DNA of 64,000 bases from an uncultured Eubacteriales bacterium (GTDB taxonomy: Bacteria; Bacillota; Clostridia; Oscillospirales; Acutalibacteraceae). The DNA lies in assembly GCA_934486705.1 (NCBI GenBank), contig CAKSQS010000001.1, positions 62,001-126,000 on the forward strand, read 5' to 3'. Of the stretch, positions 18,019 to 25,821 are shown one piece after another; within the stretch, counting starts at the first letter, position 1, and every line of letters begins with the position of its first letter. The notes below the pieces were generated by a model that made no database searches, was not told where the DNA came from, and worked only from the letters and a program-made list of their open reading frames with translations. The translations under genes were made by a program, and so were the position numbers.

Positions 18019-18053
18019 CATATACAGCGCGGTTTTTAAAAATAATTTACTTT

Positions 18054-18251
18054 GAGCGTGTCGAAAAAATCGACACGCTCTTGGACGGGAATGCCATTCG
18101 CTCGAAAATCAAAGATTTTCGGACTGCACTCTATCCCCGCCAATACCACCCCAGTGCCCTTGAAAAACCGCTTGTTAAGCAGTTTTTCGCCTATAAGGTG
18201 TTTTTCCGCCGCACGTGTCAGCGGAAAAACTAAATGCGGCGCTCACGCCGC
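18054..18251. repeat. multi-hairpin intergenic element
   Basis: Five inverted repeats follow one another in about 200 bases. They are a 10-bp perfect stem (18054-18063/18071-18080), 8 bp (18103-18110/18114-18121), 7 bp (18162-18168/18182-18188), 9 bp (18201-18209/18221-18229) and 6 bp (18236-18241/18246-18251). No plausible gene or T-tract is present. It could be a dispersed repeat (REP/MITE-like) or a structured RNA; the window holds no second copy that I can see. Confidence 0.6.
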
Positions 18252-18291
18252 GAGAGAATTTGTTTTTGATTTAATGACAGACTTTTACTTT

Positions 18292-18797
18292 TCAGCCTTT
18301 AAAAGAATTTACAATAATTTTATTCTTGCGCAGAGCGTATTTATACGCAAGTGCCGTTCCGCTGTTCGGCTGATAATCGCCTATCGCTTTCTTATCATTT
18401 TTTCTTCGCGGCGGCATGTAATTTTCATCATAATAAAATACGCAAACCTCGCTTTCGTCAATCAGCGCCATATTACGTTTTATATATACGTTTTTGCCCG
18501 AACCGACGGCGTTTTCGGGGAATACGGTCTCATCGTAATCGCCTATTAAAAATTGCATAGTATAGTCGTCCGCATCTTCATAATTTACCCTGAATTTTAT
18601 TCTTTTAATTTCGGGGTGAATTTTTTGTTTATACCTACTATGTTGAAGCATAGGTCGTTAAACTCCGAGCGGTCACCGAATAAAAAATTGACCGTTCCGT
18701 TTTCCGTGAGCTCCGTTATTATGTCGTCCAATCTTTCCCATAATTGCGGCGTGTCGTTTATTTTCCTGTGACCGATAAAGCAAGCTGAATTTTTCAT
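18292..18797 (-). pseudogene. SLOG-family (YpsA/DUF1273-like) protein, copy A, frameshifted
   Basis: Two overlapping frames together make one SLOG-type protein. The first (18797-18597) has CFIGHRKI and then DRSEFNDLCFNIV. The second (18651-18292) carries PEIKRIKFRVNY, the RNMALIDESEVCVFYYDE stretch and SGTALAYKYALRKNKIIVN. Adding one A to the A6 run near 18626-18631 joins them as NKKIHPEIKR. It is therefore a one-base deletion, slippage or sequencing error. SLOG folds bind nucleotides or nucleotide-derived ligands; no substrate is known here. It is transcribed away from three XRE regulators. Confidence 0.78.
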
Positions 18798-18847
18798 TGA
18801 TATTTACTCCTTAAAATAAAATGCAAATATACTATATATTTTAATTT

Positions 18848-18886
18848 CGCAATCTATATAAGTCAATAGCAAACTATCAGATTGCG
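18848..18886. promoter_or_regulatory. candidate operator between SLOG copy A and the XRE genes
   Basis: CGCAATCT (18848-18855) and AGATTGCG (18879-18886) are perfect 8-bp inverted repeats 23 bases apart, enclosing a second palindrome ATAG-CAAA-CTAT (18866-18877). A TATAAT at 18908-18913 follows for the XRE genes. The arrangement suits autoregulation by the adjacent XRE proteins, which is inference. Confidence 0.5.
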
Positions 18887-18935
18887 GATTTAATTTACAA
18901 AATGAAATATAATATTATTGTATGGGGGAATGGGT

Positions 18936-19226
18936 GTGCGAGAATACAAGTTTATTTATCGTGATAAAATAAATCAACTCGGAATTGCAATTGCGGCGAT
19001 ACGAAAAATGCGCGGTATGACGCAAGAGCAGCTTTCGGAAAAATCGGGGATAAGCCGAACTTTTTTAAGTTCAATTGAAGCCCCCGGAACTTCATGCCCG
19101 TTTTCATTAGAGGTTTTATATGCGCTGTCGGATGCGCTTGAAGTAAAACCCGGCGATTTACTGAATTTTGCGGATTACCCTGAAAAAATTCTTAATAACA
19201 AACAGAACGAAGACAGCAGGAAATAA
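18936..19226 (+). CDS. XRE-family helix-turn-helix regulator
   Basis: This is a one-domain XRE/Cro-CI DNA-binding protein of 96 aa. The HTH spans GMTQEQLSEKSGISRTFLSSIE, followed by LEVLYALSDALEVKPGDLL. I chose GTG 18936 because GGGGGA ends 6 bases upstream; ATG 18930 would have no spacing, and TTG 18918 no ribosome site. It is the first of three adjacent XRE genes and is divergent from SLOG copy A. Confidence 0.85.
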   Translation: MREYKFIYRDKINQLGIAIAAIRKMRGMTQEQLSEKSGISRTFLSSIEAPGTSCPFSLEVLYALSDALEVKPGDLLNFADYPEKILNNKQNEDSRK

Positions 19227-19227
19227 A

Positions 19228-19470
19228 ATGGAGCAGAAACCCAGACGCGACAGATATATGGGCGAAAATTTACGCCGGTTAAGGGATAAAGCCGATATAT
19301 CGCAGGAAAAGCTTTGTGCGGAGTTACAGCGCCGTGGCTGTGATATAGGCAGAACCACATATGCGAAATATGAATCCGGCGAATTAAATATAAAAATAAG
19401 CGTTATAATAGAGCTGCGGAAAATTTATAAGTGCAGCTATGATGATTTCTTTGCGGGATTGGATGATTAA
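19228..19470 (+). CDS. XRE-family helix-turn-helix regulator
   Basis: This 80-aa single HTH protein has YMGENLRRLRDKADISQEKL with a second helix region GRTTYAKYESGELNIKIS, typical of short clostridial XRE regulators. The start is ATG 19228, directly after the previous stop, with AGGA upstream. An in-frame ATG at 19168 would overlap the preceding gene and is rejected. No ligand domain is present, so it may work with its neighbours or with the SLOG protein. Confidence 0.83.
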   Translation: MEQKPRRDRYMGENLRRLRDKADISQEKLCAELQRRGCDIGRTTYAKYESGELNIKISVIIELRKIYKCSYDDFFAGLDD

Positions 19471-19472
19471 AG

Positions 19473-19715
19473 GTGAATACAAAAGAAGCAATAGCGGCAA
19501 GAATTATTCAGCTTTGCAAGGAACGGGGCATTGCGATTAACGCGCTGGCAAATATATCGGGCGTAGCGCCGTCCACAATATACAGTATGCTTAACACAAA
19601 GAGTAAAAACCCCGGTGTTATATCAATTAAAAAGCTTTGCGACGGCTTGGAAATAACGGTGCGCGATTTTTTCAATACGGATTTATTTGATGAAACCGAG
19701 CAGGAAATAAAATAA
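19473..19715 (+). CDS. XRE-family helix-turn-helix regulator
   Basis: The third regulator of the array (80 aa) contains ALANISGVAPSTIYSMLNTKSKNPGVISIKKLCDGLEI, a common clostridial XRE form, then an acidic tail. It starts with GTG 19473, two bases after the previous stop, so translation is probably coupled. A strong terminator follows. The three proteins differ in sequence and are not recent duplicates. Confidence 0.85.
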   Translation: MNTKEAIAARIIQLCKERGIAINALANISGVAPSTIYSMLNTKSKNPGVISIKKLCDGLEITVRDFFNTDLFDETEQEIK

Positions 19716-19748
19716 AGAATCAAAATACCGCTCGGTTAATTTAAGCAG

Positions 19749-19782
19749 TGCCCCCCTCTTTTTCAGAGGGGGCTTTTTTATG
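19749..19782 (+). terminator. terminator of the XRE array
   Basis: A GC-rich stem (CCCCCTCT pairing with AGAGGGGG around a TTTTC loop) is followed by CTTTTTT. It isolates the XRE array from the mgl operon. Confidence 0.88.
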
Positions 19783-19878
19783 CATAGTATAAAGCAAAGC
19801 GGCGGATTCGGGTTTTAAAAACAATTAAAAAAATCCACTATTAAATAAATTTTTATACATTTTCGATAGAAAAATCTA

Positions 19879-19907
19879 TTTAAAAAGCAAGTTATGCGAA
19901 ATATAAT
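19879..19907 (+). promoter_or_regulatory. candidate promoter of mglBAC
   Basis: TATAAT at 19902-19907 has TTTAAA 17 bases upstream. The leader contains a short inverted repeat (TCGAC...GTCGA) before the GGAGG site of mglB. There is no obvious CRE-like site. Confidence 0.45.
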
Positions 19908-19954
19908 AATACTCGACGACAGGAAGTCGAATAAAGAAACGGAGGCAACTCAAA

Positions 19955-21022
19955 ATGAAAAAAATATTAGCAGTAATTCTTACTTTGGCGTTTGCTTTAG
20001 GTCTTACCGCTTGCGGTTCGGGCGACGGCGGTTCATCCGACGGCGAGGTTTCGGTTTTTTACTACACCTACAGCGACGCCTACATTTCAAGCGTTCGTTC
20101 GGCAATGGATAAGTTCTTGAAGGACGCGGGACTGAAATTCCAGAACTACGACGCAAACGGCAACCAGACAACCCAGACCGAGCAGGTAACCACCGCTCTT
20201 GCGAAAGGCTCAAAGCTCCTTGTAGTTAATGTTGTTGACACCGGCTCAAACGACGCCGCGCAGAACATTATCGACCAGGCAAAAGCGAAAAATGTTCCGG
20301 TAATCTTCTTCAACCGTTCTGTTCAGGAATCGGTTGTAACCAGCTATGACAAGTGCGTATTCGTAGGAACCGATTACGAAATGGCAGGTCATATGCAGGG
20401 CGAAATGATAGGCAAATATTTAGTTGAAAATTACAATAAGCTTGACCTTAACGGCGACGGAAAGATAAGCTATGTAATGTTCAAGGGTCAGGAAGGCAAC
20501 ATGGAGGCTATCGCCCGCACACAGTACGGCGTTGAGGACGCTAACAAGGTGCTCAAAGCTGCAGGCAAGCCCGAGCTTGAATTCTATGACGCTTCAAATA
20601 AGAACAAATACCTTGTAGACCAGAACGGTCAGTGGTCATCTGCTGCCGCTACCGATTATATGAGTACAATTTTAGCGCAGTACAGCGAGAGCAACAAGAA
20701 TATGGTTGAACTTGTAATCGCAAACAACGACGATATGGCGCTCGGAGCAATTTCATCCTTGCAGACCGCAGGTTACAATAAAGAGGGTGCAAAGGCTATT
20801 CCGGTATTCGGTGTTGACGCGACCGACGCCGCTAAATCCGCTATTAAGAGCGGCGCTATGGTAAGTACCATTAAGCAGGACGCCGACGGTATGGCAAAGG
20901 CTATTACTTCTATCGCGCAGAACTTCTTAGGCGATAAGGAAGCCCTTGACGGACTTGACAGTGAAAACCTTGTAGGCAAGTGGAGAGTTAACATCCCCTA
21001 CGCTACCTACACCGGCGAATAA
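19955..21022 (+). CDS. mglB: galactose/glucose-type ABC transporter substrate-binding lipoprotein
   Basis: This is a periplasmic-binding-type sugar receptor (355 aa) anchored by a lipobox (LTAC). The pattern FFNRSVQ, VGTDYEMAGHMQGEMI and FGVDATDAAKSAIKSGAM fits MglB. DLNGDGKIS (about residues 167-175) matches the calcium-binding loop known in E. coli galactose-binding protein (DLNKDGQIQ), which strengthens the galactose/glucose assignment. A GGAGG site precedes the ATG. It is followed by a stable hairpin and then mglA and mglC. Confidence 0.93.
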   Translation: MKKILAVILTLAFALGLTACGSGDGGSSDGEVSVFYYTYSDAYISSVRSAMDKFLKDAGLKFQNYDANGNQTTQTEQVTTALAKGSKLLVVNVVDTGSNDAAQNIIDQAKAKNVPVIFFNRSVQESVVTSYDKCVFVGTDYEMAGHMQGEMIGKYLVENYNKLDLNGDGKISYVMFKGQEGNMEAIARTQYGVEDANKVLKAAGKPELEFYDASNKNKYLVDQNGQWSSAAATDYMSTILAQYSESNKNMVELVIANNDDMALGAISSLQTAGYNKEGAKAIPVFGVDATDAAKSAIKSGAMVSTIKQDADGMAKAITSIAQNFLGDKEALDGLDSENLVGKWRVNIPYATYTGE

Positions 21023-21033
21023 TATATAACTTT

Positions 21034-21062
21034 CACAGCAGCCGGTTATTCCGGCTGCTGTG
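21034..21062 (+). promoter_or_regulatory. intercistronic hairpin between mglB and mglA
   Basis: A perfect 12-bp stem, CACAGCAGCCGG against its complement with a TTATT loop, lies between the two genes. There is no T-tract, so it is unlikely to be a full terminator. Such hairpins often protect the binding-protein mRNA from 3' decay, giving an excess of binding protein over membrane components; that role is inferred. Confidence 0.65.
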
Positions 21063-21091
21063 AGCCAAAGAAAAACGGGGGAGAAAGGCTT

Positions 21092-22633
21092 ATGAACGAG
21101 CAGAGAAACGTTACAAACAATACCACGGTAAGCGAAAAGCCTGTTCTGCTTAGAATGGAAAACATTGAAAAGGCTTTTCCGGGCGTCAAGGCGCTTGATA
21201 AGGTAAATCTTACCGTAAAGGCGGGCACCGTGCACGCGCTTATGGGCGAAAACGGCGCCGGCAAATCAACACTTATGAAATGTCTTTTCGGGGTATATAA
21301 CAAGGACTCGGGAAGCATATATTTGGACGGCAAGGAAATAAACTTCAAAAACTCCAAGGAAGCGCTTGAAAACGGGGTTGCAATGGTACACCAGGAGCTG
21401 AACCAGGCGCTCAAGCGCAACGTTATGGATAATATGTGGTTAGGGCGTTTCCCCACGGTTGCAAAGGGCGTGCCCATAACCAGTGAAAAGAAAATGTACG
21501 CCGCCACAAAAGAGATTTTCGAAAAATTAGAGGTCAACGTTGACCCCAAAACCGTTATGAGCACAATGCCGGTATCGCAGCGCCAGATGGTGGAAATTGC
21601 GAAAGCGGTATCCTATAACGCAAAGGTGATAGTATTTGACGAGCCTACTTCGTCGCTGACGGAAGAAGAGGTTGAGCACCTTTTTAAAATTATAAATATG
21701 CTTCGCAGTCAGGGCTGCGGGATAATATATATTTCTCATAAAATGGCGGAAATTTTAAGAATTTCCGATGAAGTTACAATAATGCGCGACGGCAAATGGA
21801 TAGCCACGCGCGAGGCAAAGGATTTAACCACCGACGAAATTATAAAGCTTATGGTGGGCAGAGAATTAACAAACATTTACCCGCCCAAAACCAACGAGAT
21901 AGGCGATGTTTTGTTTGAGGCGGATAATTTAAGCTCCGAGTACGCAAGGCTGAACGACGTAAGCTTTAAAGCGCGAAAAGGCGAAATAATAGGTGTTGCG
22001 GGGCTTGACGGCTCGGGCAGGACCGAGCTGCTTGAGAATATTTTCGGCGTGGCAACAAGGCGCAGCGGTACATTAAAGCTTAACGGCAAAGAGATTAAAA
22101 ACCGCAACCCGAGCGACTCAATTAAAAACGGGTTTGCCCTGCTTACCGAGGAACGCCGCGCAACGGGAATTTTCGGAATACTCAATATTCGCGAAAACGC
22201 GACCGTTTCAAGCCTTGATAAATGCAAAAAAGGTCCGTTTTTAAGCAAAACAAAGCTTAAAGCAAACACCGATTGGTGCATAAAATCAATGCATGTTAAA
22301 ACGCCTTCGCAGGAGACTAAAATACGCTCGTTATCGGGCGGCAACCAGCAAAAGGTTATACTCGGGCGCTGGCTTTTAACAGAGCCTACGGTGCTGCTGC
22401 TGGATGAGCCTACAAGAGGAATTGACGTAGGCGCGAAATACGAAATTTATCAGCTTATAATCGACCTTGCCGCAAAGGGCAAAACGGTTATAATGGTATC
22501 TTCCGAAATGCCCGAGCTGCTCGGCGTGTGCGACAGAATACTGGTAATGTCGGGCGGGAAGTTAGCGGGCGAGGTAAACGCCGATACCGCCACCCAAGAG
22601 GATATAATGACTCTTGCGGCTAAATTTGCATAG
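21092..22633 (+). CDS. mglA: sugar ABC transporter ATP-binding protein, two ABC domains
   Basis: This 513-aa ATPase powers the sugar importer with two fused nucleotide-binding domains. The first has Walker A GENGAGKST and Walker B VIVFDEPTSSL but a degenerate signature (PVSQRQMVEIAKA). The second has an altered Walker A GLDGSGRTE without the Lys, an intact signature LSGGNQQKV and LLLDEPTRGID. This asymmetry is normal for MglA/RbsA/XylG. GGGGGAG precedes the ATG. It belongs with mglB upstream and mglC downstream. Confidence 0.96.
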   Translation: MNEQRNVTNNTTVSEKPVLLRMENIEKAFPGVKALDKVNLTVKAGTVHALMGENGAGKSTLMKCLFGVYNKDSGSIYLDGKEINFKNSKEALENGVAMVHQELNQALKRNVMDNMWLGRFPTVAKGVPITSEKKMYAATKEIFEKLEVNVDPKTVMSTMPVSQRQMVEIAKAVSYNAKVIVFDEPTSSLTEEEVEHLFKIINMLRSQGCGIIYISHKMAEILRISDEVTIMRDGKWIATREAKDLTTDEIIKLMVGRELTNIYPPKTNEIGDVLFEADNLSSEYARLNDVSFKARKGEIIGVAGLDGSGRTELLENIFGVATRRSGTLKLNGKEIKNRNPSDSIKNGFALLTEERRATGIFGILNIRENATVSSLDKCKKGPFLSKTKLKANTDWCIKSMHVKTPSQETKIRSLSGGNQQKVILGRWLLTEPTVLLLDEPTRGIDVGAKYEIYQLIIDLAAKGKTVIMVSSEMPELLGVCDRILVMSGGKLAGEVNADTATQEDIMTLAAKFA

Positions 22634-22644
22634 GGGGAATTGAA

Positions 22645-23730
22645 ATGTCAACAACTGCTGTTAAAAGAAAAAACCGTTTTTCCGCGTGGATTGACGATTT
22701 CAAAGCTAAATCAGGCGCGGACAAACGCAGAGCAATAACGGATTTACTTTTCAACAACGCAATGTATATAATCATCGCCGCGGCGGTAATATACATAGCA
22801 ATAAGAGTGCCGGCTTTCTTAAAGCTGCCATCAATAATCAATATAATTTCACTTACCGCGGCAAAGCTGCCCATAGCCCTGGGTATAGGCGGGGCGATAG
22901 TGCTTACGGGTACAGATATTTCGGCAGGTCGCTGCGTGGGGCTTACCGCGTGTATTGCGGCGTCGCTTTTACAAATGACGGGCTACGCCAATAAAATATT
23001 CCCGAATTTAAAGGTTATGCCCCTGTGGGTGGTGCTGCTTGCGGTTATCGCCGTGGGCGCGGTTATAGGCTTTGTAAACGGCTTTTTTGTGGCTAAATTC
23101 AAGCTGCACCCGTTTATAGTTACCCTTTCTACCCAGCTTATTGTTTTCGGTCTTGTGCTTATGTATTTAATGCTCGGCGGAAACAACGGTCAGACCCTTT
23201 CGGGGCTTGATACCTCTTACACCGATTTCGTTCGCGGCACGCTCTTTAAAATAGGTAATGTAGCCGTTCCGAAATATGTGCTTTACTCCGTAATTTTAAC
23301 CGCCCTTATGTGGGTTATTTGGAACAAGACAAAGTTCGGTAAAAATATGTTCGCCGTAGGCTCAAACGAAGAGGCGGCAAACGTATCGGGCGTAAACGTG
23401 TTCTGGACAATAGTTTTGGTGTTCGTGCTTGCGGGCGCTATGTACGGTATAACAGGATTTATAGAGGGCGCGCGTATCGCCTCCTGCTCTGCAAACACGG
23501 GTCTTAACTATGAATCGGACGCTATTGCGGCGTGCGTTATAGGCGGCGTTTCGTTTGTAGGCGGCACAGGTAAAATAAGCGGTATAGTAATAGGCGTGTT
23601 CCTTTTACAGATAATCTTCGTAGGTCTTAATTTCCTCTCGGTAGACGCAAATATGCTCTATGTTATAAAGGGTCTTATAATCCTTGTGGCTTGCGCTATC
23701 GATATGCGTAAATACTTAGCGCGCAAATAA
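22645..23730 (+). CDS. mglC: sugar ABC transporter permease
   Basis: This is the membrane channel of the galactose/glucose-type importer (361 aa), with an N-terminal cytoplasmic stretch and about ten hydrophobic segments from residue 35. Typical family features are GGAIVLTGTDISAGRCVGLTA near the first third, MFAVGSNEEAANVSGVN, and AIAACVIGGVSFVGGTGKI. It follows mglA by 11 bases with a GGGGG ribosome site. The next gene, with an InlB repeat, is probably in the same transcript. Confidence 0.96.
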   Translation: MSTTAVKRKNRFSAWIDDFKAKSGADKRRAITDLLFNNAMYIIIAAAVIYIAIRVPAFLKLPSIINIISLTAAKLPIALGIGGAIVLTGTDISAGRCVGLTACIAASLLQMTGYANKIFPNLKVMPLWVVLLAVIAVGAVIGFVNGFFVAKFKLHPFIVTLSTQLIVFGLVLMYLMLGGNNGQTLSGLDTSYTDFVRGTLFKIGNVAVPKYVLYSVILTALMWVIWNKTKFGKNMFAVGSNEEAANVSGVNVFWTIVLVFVLAGAMYGITGFIEGARIASCSANTGLNYESDAIAACVIGGVSFVGGTGKISGIVIGVFLLQIIFVGLNFLSVDANMLYVIKGLIILVACAIDMRKYLARK

Positions 23731-23752
23731 AAATTAAACGGCGGTGAACGGC

Positions 23753-24097
23753 ATGGAAAACAAAACGGCAAATAAAAAAGGCGGACTTTATGCAAAGGTG
23801 AATATGTCGGTTAAATCCGCTAATATTATGGTGGGAGTGCTTGCGGCGGCGCTTGTAATAGTTTCGGTATTTGTTATAAAGCACAACGGCTTTACCGTTA
23901 AGTTTGATACCGACGGCGGCTCGTATGTAGCCCCCGTAAAGGCAATGTATTCCGAGACCGTATCGCCTGCCGACCCGGTAAAAGAGGGCTACGAATTTAC
24001 CGGCTGGTACACCGACCGCGACTGCACAAACGCATGGAGCGCGGAGGACGGAGTTACCGGCAGTATGACGCTCTATGCCGGGTGGAGCGAAAAATAA
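23753..24097 (+). CDS. small membrane-anchored protein with one InlB B-repeat
   Basis: The 114-aa product has a basic N-terminus, one membrane segment (about residues 23-43) and a single extracytoplasmic InlB B-repeat (Flg_new type). The repeat runs from VKFDTDGGSYVAPVKA through GYEFTGWYTDRDC to MTLYAGW. Such repeats usually occur in tandem in large surface proteins, so a one-repeat protein next to a sugar transporter is unusual. It might assist ligand capture or complex assembly; no function is known. I chose ATG 23753 over GTG 23744. A terminator follows, so it ends the mgl operon. Confidence 0.75.
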   Translation: MENKTANKKGGLYAKVNMSVKSANIMVGVLAAALVIVSVFVIKHNGFTVKFDTDGGSYVAPVKAMYSETVSPADPVKEGYEFTGWYTDRDCTNAWSAEDGVTGSMTLYAGWSEK

Positions 24098-24119
24098 TTT
24101 ATATGCCTCCCCCAAAGGG

Positions 24120-24160
24120 CGCGGGGGAGAAAAATTTTAAAAAATCTCTCCCGCGTTTTT
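24120..24160 (+). terminator. terminator of the mgl operon
   Basis: CGCGGGGGAGA (24120-24130) pairs with TCTCTCCCGCG (24145-24155) with one mismatch and is followed by TTTTT. Confidence 0.8.
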
Positions 24161-24173
24161 AAATTTGACTTAC

Positions 24174-24202
24174 TTGATTTTTACCTTCGTTTATATTATA
24201 CT
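24174..24202 (+). promoter_or_regulatory. promoter of the yesN/yesM-like operon
   Basis: TTGATT (24174-24179) and TATACT (24197-24202) are separated by 17 bases, and the response-regulator ATG is 30 bases downstream. Confidence 0.68.
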
Positions 24203-24231
24203 GAATACATAATATAAGCGGGGGTATTTTA

Positions 24232-25821
24232 ATGAAATATACCGTTCTTGTGGTAGAAGATGAAAGAGACCAGCGCCGTGCGCTGATTGAAAGGGTTGAC
24301 TGGGAGTCAGCCGGTTTTGAGGTGGCGGGCGAGGCGGAAAACGGCTTTGAGGCGCTTGAGCTTACCGAATCGCTTGAGCCCGACCTTATTATTACCGATA
24401 TACGTATGCCCATGATGACGGGGCTTGAGCTTGCGCGCCGCGTGCGGCAGCTGCGCCCTATGGTGCAAATAGTAATATTAAGCGGGTATGACAGCTTTGA
24501 ATACGCCCGCACCGCTATTGAATACAACATAATAAGCTATTTACTTAAGCCTATATCCCCCGCGGAGTTGACGGACGAGCTTAAAGAAATACACCGCAAG
24601 ATGGACGAAAAATTGGGCAGCGTTTTAACCGCGCCCGATACCGACCTTAAATTGCAGCTGCACCGCCTTTCGGTAAATGAATTTCTGCTGCCTTTAATGC
24701 TGGGCAGCAACGAGGAAAAACCCGATGAATCGGCGCTTTTTGACCGCGCGGCGGAGCTTGGAATAATTGATAAAACGGGCGATAATCTTTTCTGCGTTTT
24801 GGTTTCAAAATTCAGTGATGAGGAACGCCAAAAATGCACGAATGAAAAGCACGCATCTTTTATTGATACGGTGCTTTCGCGCTATATGCGCTCGGTAAGC
24901 TTTACGGTTTACGGCAGGGTGGTAACCCTTGCCGTAACGGACGGTAAAGAGGATATTTCGTCGGTTATGGATATGCCGCTTAAAGAAATAGTGCAAACCG
25001 CGAAAAGGCTATTATCGCAAAGGTGCACGGTGGGCGTAAGCCGCGGATTTTCCGAGCTATCAAGCTGCTCCGCCGCCTATTTTCAGGCGATAACCGCCAG
25101 GCGATATACATCCGACGGCGCGGGCGAGGTGCGCTTTATAAACGACCAGGAGCGCGACGGCGAATTAGAGCTTGATAAAATTGAAAAATCCGCCGTTAAA
25201 TTAGAGCAGCTTTTAAAGGTGGGCAAGGAAAACGAGCTTGAGGGCTTTATTAACAGCCTGTATGAAAGCAACACGCCCGAAAACGCCGACCTTTTGGTTA
25301 TGCAAATAATTTCCACGGTTTACAGGGTTACAAGCGCGGTTTCCGAAAAAGCGGAGCTTTTGGCGCTTTTTTCCACAAACCCTATATTCGCGCGCCTTAC
25401 CTCCTACAGCAGCGAAAACGTTATGAAAAACGATTTAATAGATTTTTGCGAAAAAGCAAAAACCATTATAGCCCGCTCGCAGCGCAGAGACAGCGAGGTG
25501 CTGTGCGATAAGGTGGTGCAGATAATAGACGACCGCTATTCGGATGAAACGCTGTCGCTTTCGGGCGTGAGCCGCGAGCTCGGCGTCAGCCCCAATTATT
25601 TGAGCGCGCTTATAAAAAAGACGAAAAAGGAAAATTTCGTAAATCTGCTTACCGAGCGGCGAATGAGAGCGGCTTACGATATGCTTGTATGCACGGGAAT
25701 GAAGGTGCTTGAAATATCCGAAAAATGCGGGTACAGCGACCAGCACTATTTCAGCTATTGCTTTAAAAAATTCTACGGCGATACACCCAATAAGGTGCGG
25801 GTGGCGCATAGGGGTGAATAA
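24232..25821 (+). CDS. YesN-type response regulator with AraC output domain
   Basis: The 529-aa protein has an N-terminal receiver (about residues 1-120) with the acidic pair VVEDE, phosphoacceptor Asp in IITDIRMP and the conserved Lys in YLLKPIS. A middle region of unknown fold follows. The C-terminus holds an AraC-type double HTH (about 420-525; LSLSGVSRELGVSPNYLSALIKK and VLEISEKCGYSDQHYFSYCFKK). YesN regulators commonly control sugar-uptake genes in Firmicutes. The kinase gene begins at the next base, so they form a pair; the mgl operon just upstream is a plausible target. Confidence 0.95.
   Translation: MKYTVLVVEDERDQRRALIERVDWESAGFEVAGEAENGFEALELTESLEPDLIITDIRMPMMTGLELARRVRQLRPMVQIVILSGYDSFEYARTAIEYNIISYLLKPISPAELTDELKEIHRKMDEKLGSVLTAPDTDLKLQLHRLSVNEFLLPLMLGSNEEKPDESALFDRAAELGIIDKTGDNLFCVLVSKFSDEERQKCTNEKHASFIDTVLSRYMRSVSFTVYGRVVTLAVTDGKEDISSVMDMPLKEIVQTAKRLLSQRCTVGVSRGFSELSSCSAAYFQAITARRYTSDGAGEVRFINDQERDGELELDKIEKSAVKLEQLLKVGKENELEGFINSLYESNTPENADLLVMQIISTVYRVTSAVSEKAELLALFSTNPIFARLTSYSSENVMKNDLIDFCEKAKTIIARSQRRDSEVLCDKVVQIIDDRYSDETLSLSGVSRELGVSPNYLSALIKKTKKENFVNLLTERRMRAAYDMLVCTGMKVLEISEKCGYSDQHYFSYCFKKFYGDTPNKVRVAHRGE

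Noticed and set aside
19781..19954. Riboswitch before mglB
   Set aside because: Only a short stem is present and no known aptamer core was recognised.
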